Shown in pieces: positions 26,103-34,967 of a stretch of 64,000 nt of DNA (positions within the stretch are counted from its first letter, which is position 1; each line of letters begins with the position of its first letter). The notes under the pieces are model-generated. The model saw nothing but the letters and a program-made list of their open reading frames with translations. It did not search any database and had not been told where the DNA came from. This stretch comes from Algoriphagus faecimaris (GTDB lineage: Bacteria; Bacteroidota; Bacteroidia; Cytophagales; Cyclobacteriaceae). A program made the translations under genes and the position numbers. The stretch lies in NCBI RefSeq assembly GCF_900101705.1, contig NZ_FNAC01000007.1, positions 62,001-126,000 of the forward strand, given 5' to 3'.

Positions 26103-28484
26103 TTATTTGGTTAAGTTAAAAAATGATTTCTTTTTGCTATCATCCTCATAGTAACCATAGCCATAACCATAAGTGTAACCATATCCATAAGTCACCTTGC
26201 TACCATCAACACCGTTGAATATGGCATAAATATTTTTTAGGTTTTTACTTGATTTTAAACCATTTAAGGACTCGACAAAGCTTCTTAGGCTATAATTCTG
26301 TCTAAATACAAATAAGGATAAATCTACATGAGGCAACAAATCAAGGGTTTCGCTTACCAAACCTATAGGAGGCGTATCCAAAATTATAACATCATATTCT
26401 TCTTTAAGGTCCTTAACTAGCATTTCAAAAGTATCTGTGAATAATAGTTCAGCAGGATTAGGGGGAGTGGGACCAGATACCAAAACGTCTAAGTTTTCAT
26501 ACTCTGTTTTTTTAATTGCATCTCTCCAATCCATCTGCCCACTTAGAACCGTAGAAAGGCCCTCATCATTTTTAATGTTGAAATCATCGAAAATCCGTGG
26601 TTTTCGCATGTCACAACCAACCAAAACAGTTTTCTTGCCCGTTAATGAATACACAGAAGCCAGATTCATGGCACAAAAAGTTTTTCCTTCTCCTGATATA
26701 GTAGATGTAACTAATATTGTTAATTGCTTTTCCTTTGGGGTTATAAATTTAATATTAGCCCTTAAAGACCTGAAACCTTCTGCTATCCCAGACTTTCCTT
26801 GTTCAAATACGACAAGGTTTTTCTTTTTCTTGTTAAAGAGAATTGTAGAAAGTAAAGGCAATCTTAACTTTTTCTCCAAGAATGATACATCCTCAATTTT
26901 TGTCCGTGTCAACTCACGAGCTATCACCAATAAAATCGGTAGAAATAGACCTATAAATATCCCAATAGCATAGTTCCTTGTGGGTATAGGACTTACAAGA
27001 AAACCTCCTCTCGCGGGCTCAATTATCTTATTTTCTGCTTTATTTGAAGCCCTAGTAATTGCCGCCTCGGCTCTTTTTTCCATTAAAAAATTATAGATAT
27101 TCTCATTTAAGGCAAACTGTCTCTCTAGTCGAATTAGGTTTTGCTCAGTTTCAGGCAAATTTCTAAAAGAACCCTCAATTTCAGAAATACGACTTGTTAA
27201 ATCCTGAATCATCATTTCTGAATTAGCGTCAACGTTACTTAGAAGCTCTCTGATTGAAGCATTAAGATCTCTTATTTTATTATTAGTGGCTATCACTTGA
27301 GGAGCTTGCTCGGTTAAAGTTGCCAGCTGCCTTGACTTTTCTACTTGTAATTCCAATAGATTCGTAATGAGAGAATTCAATATTGGGTCTTCTATTCCTA
27401 TTCCTGAAGGAACGACCAAGTCATTGTACTGCTCTCTAGCTAGATAAACTCCTAATTGCTTATAAAAAGACCGCTTGAATTGCTCCTGTCTTAGCATCGT
27501 TTCAAGCTCAGTAAGCTGACCAAAAACCTGACTACTTTCAGCTTCTAAATTATAAGTTTTATTACTTGATCTAAAGGTTTGAAGCTCGTTTTCAAATTGA
27601 CGTAAACTATCTGAAACTCCAGCTACCTGACTTTCTATAAAATTGACTGTGTTTGTGGCGATTGAATTTTTCTCTTCTAGCTCTAATGATAAATAAGTTT
27701 CCATTAAACGGTTAATGTAAACTTCACCTTTTTTTACATTAGGAGTATTTAAGCTTAATTCCAGAATTGAGCCTTCCTTCCTAAGCGTTTCGACTCTTAA
27801 TGAGGAAGAATATTGATCAACTAAAGATTCCAAATTTCTAAGCTTAATTAATATTTCTCCACTTTCTTCTGCACTAGTATTTGTAACTTTTAATTTAAAA
27901 TTATTTGTTTGGATCCAATCGCCAAATGCGAATTTCTCTTTCTCAGGAATAATTTGGAGCTTGGTTCTTGACCCATCGGGTAAATACTTATGATAAGATT
28001 CATCCTCAAAAGCTATTGAGAAGTTCTCCTTATCTACCCAAGTTATTGTTAATAGTCCCCCAACCACTTGAGGAGCGTTCCAATCCACTTCAATTAAAAT
28101 TGGATTAGAGCCATAAACTTCATTGTTAATGAATGTGCTTTTTTGATAATATTCAACTCCGAAGTTTAACTGAGATAAAGCCTCTCTTGCAATAGGCCTA
28201 GATTTAAGAATTGTAGTTTCATTAACAAGTCCAGTCCTAGCTGTCCCTTCTATTGTAGGTGCTTCAAATAGAGAAAAACCTTTGTCTGTATCCTTGATAT
28301 AGAAAAGTCCAGAAACTTTAAATTGAGGCACTGACATCCTGGTATAAATGTAAGATGCTCCTAAGAAAATAAGAGTAGAGACTAGGATGTAAGGCCAAAT
28401 AGCCCAAATCTTCGGTAAAACGGATTTTATATCGAAAGTGCTGTCCTCGTTAAGGAAATCCCTTTCTTCTTGATCAAAACTCAT
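26103..28484 (-). CDS. wzc: Wzc-type polysaccharide co-polymerase / tyrosine autokinase
   Basis: This 793-residue inner-membrane protein has a Wzz domain (helix at about 30-50, coiled coil to about 480, second helix near 505-525) and a cytoplasmic BY-kinase. Walker A is TSTISGEGKT (593-602), Walker A' is VLVGCDMRKP, with Gly in place of the first Asp, and Walker B is DVIILDTPP (698-706). The tail holds a Tyr-Gly tract of 14 residues encoded at 26148-26189, the expected autophosphorylation cluster, followed by a basic end. It sits directly after the short Wza gene (2-base gap). It would control chain length and export of module A and perhaps of module B, whose Wzz-like protein lacks a kinase. 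Confidence 0.9.
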   Translation of the reverse strand: MSFDQEERDFLNEDSTFDIKSVLPKIWAIWPYILVSTLIFLGASYIYTRMSVPQFKVSGLFYIKDTDKGFSLFEAPTIEGTARTGLVNETTILKSRPIAREALSQLNFGVEYYQKSTFINNEVYGSNPILIEVDWNAPQVVGGLLTITWVDKENFSIAFEDESYHKYLPDGSRTKLQIIPEKEKFAFGDWIQTNNFKLKVTNTSAEESGEILIKLRNLESLVDQYSSSLRVETLRKEGSILELSLNTPNVKKGEVYINRLMETYLSLELEEKNSIATNTVNFIESQVAGVSDSLRQFENELQTFRSSNKTYNLEAESSQVFGQLTELETMLRQEQFKRSFYKQLGVYLAREQYNDLVVPSGIGIEDPILNSLITNLLELQVEKSRQLATLTEQAPQVIATNNKIRDLNASIRELLSNVDANSEMMIQDLTSRISEIEGSFRNLPETEQNLIRLERQFALNENIYNFLMEKRAEAAITRASNKAENKIIEPARGGFLVSPIPTRNYAIGIFIGLFLPILLVIARELTRTKIEDVSFLEKKLRLPLLSTILFNKKKKNLVVFEQGKSGIAEGFRSLRANIKFITPKEKQLTILVTSTISGEGKTFCAMNLASVYSLTGKKTVLVGCDMRKPRIFDDFNIKNDEGLSTVLSGQMDWRDAIKKTEYENLDVLVSGPTPPNPAELLFTDTFEMLVKDLKEEYDVIILDTPPIGLVSETLDLLPHVDLSLFVFRQNYSLRSFVESLNGLKSSKNLKNIYAIFNGVDGSKVTYGYGYTYGYGYGYYEDDSKKKSFFNLTK

Positions 28485-28486
28485 AT

Positions 28487-29314
28487 TTAATTGTTTCTTA
28501 TAAAAGTAAGTACTAAGGCTATTGCTGTAATGGATGTTGAAATTAGTGTAATCGTCTCAACAAATGTATTACCCGCACCAATTGCACGGACCTTCATAGG
28601 CTCGGCGTAAATTAAATCATTTGGCTTAAGCCAATAAAATTCAGAGTTCAACAAGCTTCTGTCCAGCAGATTTATTTTATGAATCTGTGTACCGTCCGGA
28701 TATTGTCTTAGGAGTAATACTTGATCTCGCTTTGCTACTCTATTCAAATCCCCCGCAAAAGCAATAGCTTCAAAAATGGTTACTCTATTTTGAAGTAAAG
28801 TAAACTTTCCTGATCTATTAAATTCTCCCAATGCACTAAATCGTATTCCTCCTAATCTAACTCTAACAAAATACTCACTTTTATTGACGTAGCGACCAAC
28901 TTCCTTTTCTACAATCAATTTAGCTTCTTCTGTAGTCAGACCAATTATTTTCACCTTTCCTATTAAAGGTAATTCTACCTCCCCATTATCATCGATTGAA
29001 TATCCATTCATGAAAAATATATCTCCAGCTCCCTGACCACCGGCCATTTGGTTCATCCCTTGCTGAGATGCATTAACCGACCCTAGCAGTTCGTTCATTT
29101 GCGGGTCTGTGGTGAAAATATTAATTTCTACAATATCGTTGATCTGAAGAAGATAATCCTCCCTTAGGTAGGGATACTTTTGACTTGACTCAACAAGCGG
29201 CCCCGTTGACTCTAACATTTCTTGCATGTAAACTAGCTTCTTATTGGGAACGCAGGAAAAAAGAAAAACTGCACTAAACCCTAGTAAGGCAAAATATTTT
29301 TTTAGAAATGACAT
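28487..29314 (-). CDS. wza: Wza-like polysaccharide export lipoprotein (short form)
   Basis: ATG 29314 is preferred (275 residues); TTG 29338 would add eight polar residues before the signal peptide. The leader SFLKKYFALLGFSAVFLFSC ends at a lipobox Cys. A poly_export domain (YLLQINDIVEINIFTTDP) is followed by an SLBB-type domain (VRVRLGGIRFSALGEFNRSG). The C-terminus is a hydrophobic helix (ETITLISTSITAIALVLTFI), as expected for an outer-membrane export ring. Wza and Wzc genes adjacent is the classic Wzy-pathway arrangement. A 40-base gap separates it from the UDP-sugar dehydrogenase gene. Confidence 0.88.
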   Translation of the reverse strand: MSFLKKYFALLGFSAVFLFSCVPNKKLVYMQEMLESTGPLVESSQKYPYLREDYLLQINDIVEINIFTTDPQMNELLGSVNASQQGMNQMAGGQGAGDIFFMNGYSIDDNGEVELPLIGKVKIIGLTTEEAKLIVEKEVGRYVNKSEYFVRVRLGGIRFSALGEFNRSGKFTLLQNRVTIFEAIAFAGDLNRVAKRDQVLLLRQYPDGTQIHKINLLDRSLLNSEFYWLKPNDLIYAEPMKVRAIGAGNTFVETITLISTSITAIALVLTFIRNN

Positions 29315-29378
29315 AGTTTTAGATGAATTATTGTTCAAAAAAGAAAGAAATTCAGGAATTATACAAATTTAAACATTC

Positions 29379-30677
29379 TTATAATCGACCATCCACATCA
29401 TCTTTCTTCAAAATCCCCTTTACATCAAAAACTACCTGATTAGAAGATTTTTTAATGGATAAGGCTTTAAATTTTTGATGAGCTACTGCCAAAATCACAG
29501 CTGAATATTGATTGAGTTTGGGTGAATTTTCTCCGTTTAAAATTTTTATCCCGTACTCATGCTCTACTTCCGATGCATCAGCCCAAGGGTCATAAATATC
29601 TACATCAATGTCAAATGATTGAAGTTCGCTAAAGATATCAATTACTCTAGTATTTCTCACATCCGGGCAATCCTCTTTGAATGTAAATCCTAAGATCAAC
29701 ACCTTTGAATCAATCACCTTGAGATCCTTTCGCATCATCAACTTGATTACTTCGGTGGCTACATGTTTTCCCATGCTATCATTGAGCCTTCTTCCTGCCA
29801 AAATGATTTCGGGATGATAGCCTACTTCTTGAGCCTTTTGTGCAAGATAGAAAGGATCTACACCTATACAATGCCCTCCAACAAGACCGGGCTTAAATTT
29901 CAAGAAATTCCACTTGGTTCCTGCCGCTTCCAATACTTCTTGAGTATCAATTCCCAATAAGTTAAAAATCTTGGAAAGCTCATTGACAAAGGCAATATTA
30001 ATATCCCTTTGGGAGTTCTCGATCACTTTTGCAGCTTCTGCCACCTTGATTGAAGGTGCTTTGTGTGTGCCGGCTGTAATGACAGTCTTATAAAGTTGAT
30101 CTACATATTCAGCCACTTCTTCATTACTGCCAGAAGTGACTTTTAGGATTTTTGCAACCGTATGTTCTTTATCACCAGGATTGATTCTCTCAGGCGAATA
30201 TCCTACAAAAAAATCTTCATTAAACTTTAACCCTGATACCTTTTCCAAGACAGGCACACATTCCTCTTCAGTGACACCAGGATAAACCGTAGATTCATAG
30301 ATCACTACATTTCCCTTTTCTAAATAGTTTGCAATATTCTCGGATGCTTTTAACATGGGTGTCAGAACGGGTCGGTTATGACGATCCGTAGGAGTAGGTA
30401 CGGTCACAATATATACATCAGAATCCTGTAGGTGAGATGGATCTGCCGTTGGGAAAAATCCTACTTCTTCTGAATGAGATGCCAATAAAACGGCTTTCAA
30501 CTCCTCATCCTCTACCTCTAGGGTAAGGTCTTTTCCATTTTGAAGCTCATTAACTCGCCTTTGATCAATATCAAATCCTATAACCGTGAATTTCTTTGCA
30601 AATTCCACTGCTAATGGCAATCCCACATAACCTAAGCCTATAACGGCTATTTTTACTTCTTCTAATGGTTTAAGCAT
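29379..30677 (-). CDS. UDP-N-acetylhexosamine 6-dehydrogenase, TviB/WbpO/WbpA family
   Basis: This 432-residue enzyme has the NAD-binding motif [12 protein letters not shown] at about residues 12-23. The catalytic region contains [16 protein letters not shown], with the nucleophilic Cys near residue 265, and a central helix [15 protein letters not shown]. This is the TviB/WbpO branch of nucleotide-sugar dehydrogenases, which make UDP-GalNAcA or UDP-GlcNAcA, as distinct from the Ugd branch at 49760-51079. It supplies an N-acetyl-hexosaminuronic acid, and is a natural substrate source for the AsnB amidotransferases. It is the first gene after the 215-base leader at 30678-30892 and so may lead module A transcription. 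Confidence 0.88.
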   Translation of the reverse strand: MLKPLEEVKIAVIGLGYVGLPLAVEFAKKFTVIGFDIDQRRVNELQNGKDLTLEVEDEELKAVLLASHSEEVGFFPTADPSHLQDSDVYIVTVPTPTDRHNRPVLTPMLKASENIANYLEKGNVVIYESTVYPGVTEEECVPVLEKVSGLKFNEDFFVGYSPERINPGDKEHTVAKILKVTSGSNEEVAEYVDQLYKTVITAGTHKAPSIKVAEAAKVIENSQRDINIAFVNELSKIFNLLGIDTQEVLEAAGTKWNFLKFKPGLVGGHCIGVDPFYLAQKAQEVGYHPEIILAGRRLNDSMGKHVATEVIKLMMRKDLKVIDSKVLILGFTFKEDCPDVRNTRVIDIFSELQSFDIDVDIYDPWADASEVEHEYGIKILNGENSPKLNQYSAVILAVAHQKFKALSIKKSSNQVVFDVKGILKKDDVDGRL

Positions 30678-30704
30678 TGATTTTGTTTTTAAAAGTCTAT
30701 TTAA

Positions 30705-30734
30705 AGCTTCGCCCTTTCAGTCCCAGTGACTTAG
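30705..30734 (-). promoter_or_regulatory. Leader element shared with the SLBB exporter gene (copy 1)
   Basis: On the minus strand GACTGAAAGGGCGAAGCT (30722-30705) matches the module B copy at 53871-53854 in 17 of 18 bases. A 10-base word CTAAGTCACT (30734-30725) lies 2 bases upstream; the same word lies 4 bases downstream of the core in the other copy. AGTC-N5-GACT could form a small hairpin ahead of the core. The element lies 28-57 bases before the dehydrogenase ATG, within the leader. A regulatory role is inferred from recurrence only. Confidence 0.45.
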
Positions 30735-30850
30735 CTCCAAAAATCAAATATTTTATTGATTATGAACAACTTACTTTTAACTAAAGGACACCACTTTCAT
30801 TATTAAATCTAAAAAAGTGAGTACTAAAATTACTCAGTAAGATCAAAGGG

Positions 30851-30880
30851 CAAAACTAATGGATTTTTGGTGAAATAAAA
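30851..30880 (-). promoter_or_regulatory. Possible Bacteroidetes-type promoter for module A
   Basis: TAGTTTTG at 30858-30851 fits the TAnnTTTG -7 element exactly; TTTT at 30880-30877 is a 3-of-4 match to the -33 TTTG with an 18-base spacer. A start near 30845 would give a leader of about 165 bases before the dehydrogenase gene that includes the shared element. The match is less complete than the promoter at 54464-54493. Confidence 0.4.
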
Positions 30881-30892
30881 TCTTGAAATATG

Positions 30893-32584
30893 CTAGTTTT
30901 TCTTAATGGCATAAATCAAGTGCAACTGACCGAAAAATGCTATTTTTCCTTCTCCTGCTGAAAAATCCTGAGAAGATAGACTGGCAGATTCCCATTGATA
31001 ATTTGAGCTTCGAATAAACTGCCCTTTAGCACTTATTAGAAGATTTTGCCACTGATGATCCCAAAGCAATCCAAGACTGAAGTCGATCCAAGGCTTTTTC
31101 TCTGAATTTTGCCCAAAGGCTCTATAGTAAAAATCCTGATGATTTTCTAAGCGCTCAAATAAGACCCCGATCTTATTCATTTTACGCACTTTTGATATTT
31201 CAAGAGTTTGAACATTTGACCCCACACCTGCTCCTACTCCTAGCGCCTCTCCTCTATTAACAAAGCCTCTTGCCAGACCATGGGTATGCCAAGTCTGATT
31301 GCCAATTAGTCCTGAGTAGCGAATGTAGCGATTAACCGACTCCTGCTGATGAGTCAGCTCTCCCCGAACCTGAATAAATTGATCAGGTTTTTCCAATTGA
31401 AACAGTTTTTGAAACCCCATCAGATAAGCGCGGGCATGTTCGGGATTCATGATAAAATCTCTCCAATCGAATGCATGGTCTCTTCTTCCATATTCTGAAT
31501 AGACTTCGAAATTTCCCTTATTTGAAAAATACCTAAAGGAAAGGACTACCTGTTGATCTTGCCCTCTACTATCGTATTCCACCGAGTTTCCATTGGTGAA
31601 AAGAGTTTTCTTTTGGAAAACTTCAAAAATCGGAAACCAATCATTAAATGTATTCCCTCTGAATTGATTGTATTGTTGGAATGTTCTCGAAAATCCAACA
31701 AAAAAATTCTTAAGAAAAGAAGGATTATAGCTTAGATGTATGGCATTTAAATACCTCCAATCTCCATCAAATCGTCTAAATAAGGCCCTATTTAATGAGT
31801 CTGATTGAGAAGGGGCTATCTGACTATTCTCGAGCCTACCTACTATTATTTCAGTTTCAACATTACCTATAAATGTCTTTAAGGGTCTGTTAGTCTTCAA
31901 ACTAAAATGAGGAAAACCCTCTGCATTATCGCTGAATGTCAAAGAATTAAATTGACCGGGGCCCCACCAAATATTTGCCGTAGATAGGGATAAATCCATT
32001 GGACCAAATTCTAATGCCAAAGAACTCTGTCCCCACCAGAATCTTGAAATGGGCTCATTCCCGAAACGCTCAGGATTATCTCCATTATTCCAATAAAAAA
32101 ATCTTGCCCTGGTTACCCTATTAGAAAAATTATCTGAAAACCCTTCAAATGGATTATTGGATGCGAAGACAAATTCCGGCTGAAATTGTATCTTCAGAAA
32201 AAATAACTTAGCAAAAAAACCTCCGGAGAAATATGATTGTAAACCTACATTGGGAAGCTTCCCTTTATTTCCCCAACCATAGGGCCTTTTTGAATTAAAA
32301 CTTGTCGAATTAATGGCTGGTAATATTCCAAAGGAGTAACCTTTTTTTCTGATCAGTTCAGGGAAAAAACTTAAAACCAAGGAGTCCTCCTGATCTTTAT
32401 ATATTCCTTTTAAATCGAACGGTCTTATAAAAAAAGAAGACTGCTGACCAGAATTACCTAGCAACTGTGCCCTCCTCGTATATTCTTCCACTACAGGAAA
32501 TCCAGCATTTAGGCTTTGGGCGGAAGAATTATTTGCTGCCCAAAACACCATTAAAACTAAAAAAAACAGAAAACGCTTCTCCAC
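30893..32584 (-). CDS. Wzi-family capsule assembly outer-membrane protein
   Basis: This 563-residue protein starts at GTG 32584 (EKRFLFFLVLMVFWAANNSSA follows in the leader) and has a cleavable signal peptide ending near SSAQ. The rest is an amphipathic beta-barrel pattern with many aromatic strand ends. The family phrases FWWGQSSLALEFGP and WWGPGQFNSLTFSDN are seen in Bacteroidetes Wzi homologues. In E. coli Wzi is a lectin-like barrel that anchors capsule to the surface. It shares one base with the stop of the preceding GT2 gene and lies before the 215-base module A leader, so it is read with module B but may serve either glycan. Confidence 0.85.
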   Translation of the reverse strand: MEKRFLFFLVLMVFWAANNSSAQSLNAGFPVVEEYTRRAQLLGNSGQQSSFFIRPFDLKGIYKDQEDSLVLSFFPELIRKKGYSFGILPAINSTSFNSKRPYGWGNKGKLPNVGLQSYFSGGFFAKLFFLKIQFQPEFVFASNNPFEGFSDNFSNRVTRARFFYWNNGDNPERFGNEPISRFWWGQSSLALEFGPMDLSLSTANIWWGPGQFNSLTFSDNAEGFPHFSLKTNRPLKTFIGNVETEIIVGRLENSQIAPSQSDSLNRALFRRFDGDWRYLNAIHLSYNPSFLKNFFVGFSRTFQQYNQFRGNTFNDWFPIFEVFQKKTLFTNGNSVEYDSRGQDQQVVLSFRYFSNKGNFEVYSEYGRRDHAFDWRDFIMNPEHARAYLMGFQKLFQLEKPDQFIQVRGELTHQQESVNRYIRYSGLIGNQTWHTHGLARGFVNRGEALGVGAGVGSNVQTLEISKVRKMNKIGVLFERLENHQDFYYRAFGQNSEKKPWIDFSLGLLWDHQWQNLLISAKGQFIRSSNYQWESASLSSQDFSAGEGKIAFFGQLHLIYAIKKN

Positions 32585-33444
32585 TATAATCTCCCGGGTT
32601 TTTTACCCAAAAATACACCCATAGATTCCATGGCTTCTATCCATCTCAGTGATTGCTTAATTAGGCTAAAAGACAGCCGACGAGTAAAAGTCCTGTCACT
32701 TAAGTTCCAAATATCTTGGTGATCAGAAATCCGAATCCTAAATTTTCCCAATAGTTTCACAAAAACCATCAACCTGTTTGGGGATTTAGGCAACCTCCCC
32801 CCAAAGCGTCGTGCTTTTGTTGCTAGTTCATCCCAAGACTCTCTCGAAGGGTGTTTAATGATCATTAAAGGAGCATAAGAAATCTGGAAACCAGCTCTAA
32901 CAGCACGATTACAAAATTCAGAATCCCCTCCCGTCATCATTTTGGAATTAAAGTCGCCAACAGCTTCAACCACTTCTTTTCGTACAAGTAAGTTTGCTGT
33001 CACTCCAAAATTTTCTTTAGCAACATACCTTTCATTTGGAAAAGCAAATGCGCGATCAAAATCGACAAAAACATTATCGGCCTTAGAAAAAAGCTCAATT
33101 TTACCGGCAAAAACTGACTGTGAAGCATTTTCAAGCAAATCAATCGCTTGCTTTATCCAATCCTTATTGGGAATACAATCCGAATCGGTAAATAAATAAG
33201 CCTTGCCCTTTGCAAGGGAAACTCCATGATTTCTGGCAGCATAAGAGCCTGGACTTAATTCATCTACAAGTTTTAGCTGATAAGGGAAATCACCTAAGTC
33301 CACCTGCTTTGCGCCAGCTTCATTATTGACCACTATCACTTCGAATAAATCAAGTACACCTTCTTGATTTTTCAATGATTCCAAACATATCCTTAATCGG
33401 TCCCAGTCCTTAAAAACTGGGATAATTACAGAAATCTTAAACAA
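32584..33444 (-). CDS. GT2-family glycosyltransferase (paralogue of 38235-39101)
   Basis: This 286-residue protein starts at TTG 33444; a TAA stop precedes it closely. It has the GT-A opening KISVIIPVFKDWDRL, the central PGSYAARNHGVSLAKG, the metal-binding TDSDCIPN (DSD) near residue 90 and GGDSEFCNRA. The product matches the 38235-39101 protein throughout (PGSYAARNHG versus AGSYSARNLG, TDSDCIP in both), so the two are an internal duplicate pair. The C-terminal part is basic and likely peripheral to the membrane. Sugar unknown. Confidence 0.85.
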   Translation of the reverse strand: MFKISVIIPVFKDWDRLRICLESLKNQEGVLDLFEVIVVNNEAGAKQVDLGDFPYQLKLVDELSPGSYAARNHGVSLAKGKAYLFTDSDCIPNKDWIKQAIDLLENASQSVFAGKIELFSKADNVFVDFDRAFAFPNERYVAKENFGVTANLLVRKEVVEAVGDFNSKMMTGGDSEFCNRAVRAGFQISYAPLMIIKHPSRESWDELATKARRFGGRLPKSPNRLMVFVKLLGKFRIRISDHQDIWNLSDRTFTRRLSFSLIKQSLRWIEAMESMGVFLGKKPGRL

Positions 33445-33449
33445 ATTTT

Positions 33450-34202
33450 TTACTTCTTTTTATTGAGATAAGTCTTCAGAACTCCAAAAAATGCATAATG
33501 AACAAAATAATAACTGGCTTTAAAAAACGAAAGATGTTCAAAGTCACGGTAAACTTTCCATTGATAGGAGGCAGCTTTCCATTTATTACCCGATATAGAA
33601 TCCGACCTCAGGCGATATTTAGCCAAAGGGACATTGAGTCCATAGGCAAAAGGCGTCATTTTTAAAATCTTCAACCACAAAGCAAAATCCTGCCTACGAG
33701 AAATATCAGGCATGTACACCTTTCCGAGTACTTCAGTATCATACATGGCTGTCAAACAACCGATCGAACAAGTTTTCAACAATTCTTGATGAGTGACTTT
33801 ATCAGGCACCTCCTGCATTCCCATTAATTTACCTTCTTTGAACTTACGATATGCTGTAAATGTAAAAGGGTAATTATTTGACCTCATAAAGTCCAACTGA
33901 CGCTCCAATTTATTCGGCTCCCATAAATCATCACTATCCAAAAAGGCAATATACCTTCCTTGCGCAGCTTCTATACCCCTATTTCGAGTGATTGCAGCAC
34001 CCTGGTTCTCTTTGTTTTTAAGTAATTTAATTCGCTCATCCAACTCCTCATATTTGGAAAGAATAGACAGTCCGTTATCTGAAGATTTATCGTCTATCAA
34101 GATGAGTTCCCAATCTGTAAAAGTCTGATTCAGTACAGAATTAATCGTATCCTCAATAAGTGAAAAAGAATTGTGTACAGGCGTAATAATAGATACCAGC
34201 AT
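33450..34202 (-). CDS. GT2-family glycosyltransferase
   Basis: I start at ATG 34202 (250 residues); TTG one codon upstream is the alternative. GT-A motifs are VSIITPVHNSFSLIEDT, LIDDKSSDN, AAQGRYIAFLDSDDLWEP (DSD at the metal site) and SRRQDFALWLKIL, the ED/QD acceptor motif of this GT2 group, typical of enzymes adding hexoses in O-antigen clusters. It has a 5-base gap to the downstream GT2 gene and a 6-base gap to the upstream one. Specificity is unknown. Confidence 0.88.
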   Translation of the reverse strand: MLVSIITPVHNSFSLIEDTINSVLNQTFTDWELILIDDKSSDNGLSILSKYEELDERIKLLKNKENQGAAITRNRGIEAAQGRYIAFLDSDDLWEPNKLERQLDFMRSNNYPFTFTAYRKFKEGKLMGMQEVPDKVTHQELLKTCSIGCLTAMYDTEVLGKVYMPDISRRQDFALWLKILKMTPFAYGLNVPLAKYRLRSDSISGNKWKAASYQWKVYRDFEHLSFFKASYYFVHYAFFGVLKTYLNKKK

Positions 34203-34208
34203 CAATTA

Positions 34209-34967
34209 TTAAAATTTAGCATAAAATCCCTTCATTGTTTCTTTTAAAGCCTCGGCAAATGAAACTGTTTTTTGGCTTTTTAGCAATTGCTTGCCGATAA
34301 ACAAAATCCCTAAGCCTAAAAAAGGGGAAAAACCATAGAGCCTTTTGATTATAGCTCCTTTACTTCTAAAATAACTAGCATCCAGGACCTTTCCAGAGCT
34401 TTCTAAGGGATGAAAAACGATAACCTCCGGTACATATATTACCTTTAGACCTGCATCAAGGCAGTCATTCAAAAAAATCACCTCTTCCCCACTTTTGAAT
34501 TGGGCACCCAGTCCAAAATTTTCATCAAACCGAATAGAATGCTTTTTAACACTAGAAGATCTCACTGCTATCTCTACGGACGAAACTTTATAAATGCTAC
34601 TCCGAGTATGTGTGAATTTGGTGTCACTGTAAGACGATTTATAGGCTAAGCCATCTGGAGTTTGTACCCGGAATGTGATTACATCGGCATCAGGGTATTG
34701 CTCAAAAGCCCGAATAATCTTAGATTCTAAATCATCTACAAAGGATACATCATCGTCAGCAAAAAGGATAATTTCCCCTTGAGCCTTATCTAAAGCTCGA
34801 TTTCTACTTTTGGAAAGGCCCCTCTCCTTAAATTCGAAAAAAGAAAATTTATAATCCTCTACACGCCTACTTCCGCCTCCTTGTGATATCACCAATACAG
34901 GAAACGAATATTGCCGAAATCGTTCAATCGAGGTTGACAGCGTCGAAATTAGTACTTGAAAAACCAC
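34209..34967 (-). CDS. GT2-like glycosyltransferase
   Basis: This 252-residue protein starts at GTG 34967 and overlaps the membrane-protein gene by 19 bases, implying translational coupling. It has GLSKSRNRALDKAQGE followed by ILFADDDVSFVDD, which carries the DDD metal-binding site, and later GLGAQFKSGEEVIFLNDCL, the acidic acceptor motif. The N-terminal beta strand is shorter than usual for GT2. It is likely to act on the module B repeat unit. Confidence 0.8.
   Translation of the reverse strand: MVFQVLISTLSTSIERFRQYSFPVLVISQGGGSRRVEDYKFSFFEFKERGLSKSRNRALDKAQGEIILFADDDVSFVDDLESKIIRAFEQYPDADVITFRVQTPDGLAYKSSYSDTKFTHTRSSIYKVSSVEIAVRSSSVKKHSIRFDENFGLGAQFKSGEEVIFLNDCLDAGLKVIYVPEVIVFHPLESSGKVLDASYFRSKGAIIKRLYGFSPFLGLGILFIGKQLLKSQKTVSFAEALKETMKGFYAKF

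Noticed and set aside
26437..26973. 178-codon plus-strand ORF
   Set aside because: It is antisense to the conserved kinase domain of wzc, and its peptide mirrors that frame.
29364..29371. TAAATTTG match to the -7 promoter element before wza
   Set aside because: There is no -33 TTTG at a suitable distance and the region is AT-rich; probably chance.
30678..30892. JUMPstart/ops element (GGCGGTAGCGTG-like)
   Set aside because: No match to the enterobacterial ops core was seen in this leader or at 53717-53916; only the distinct shared 18-base element is present.
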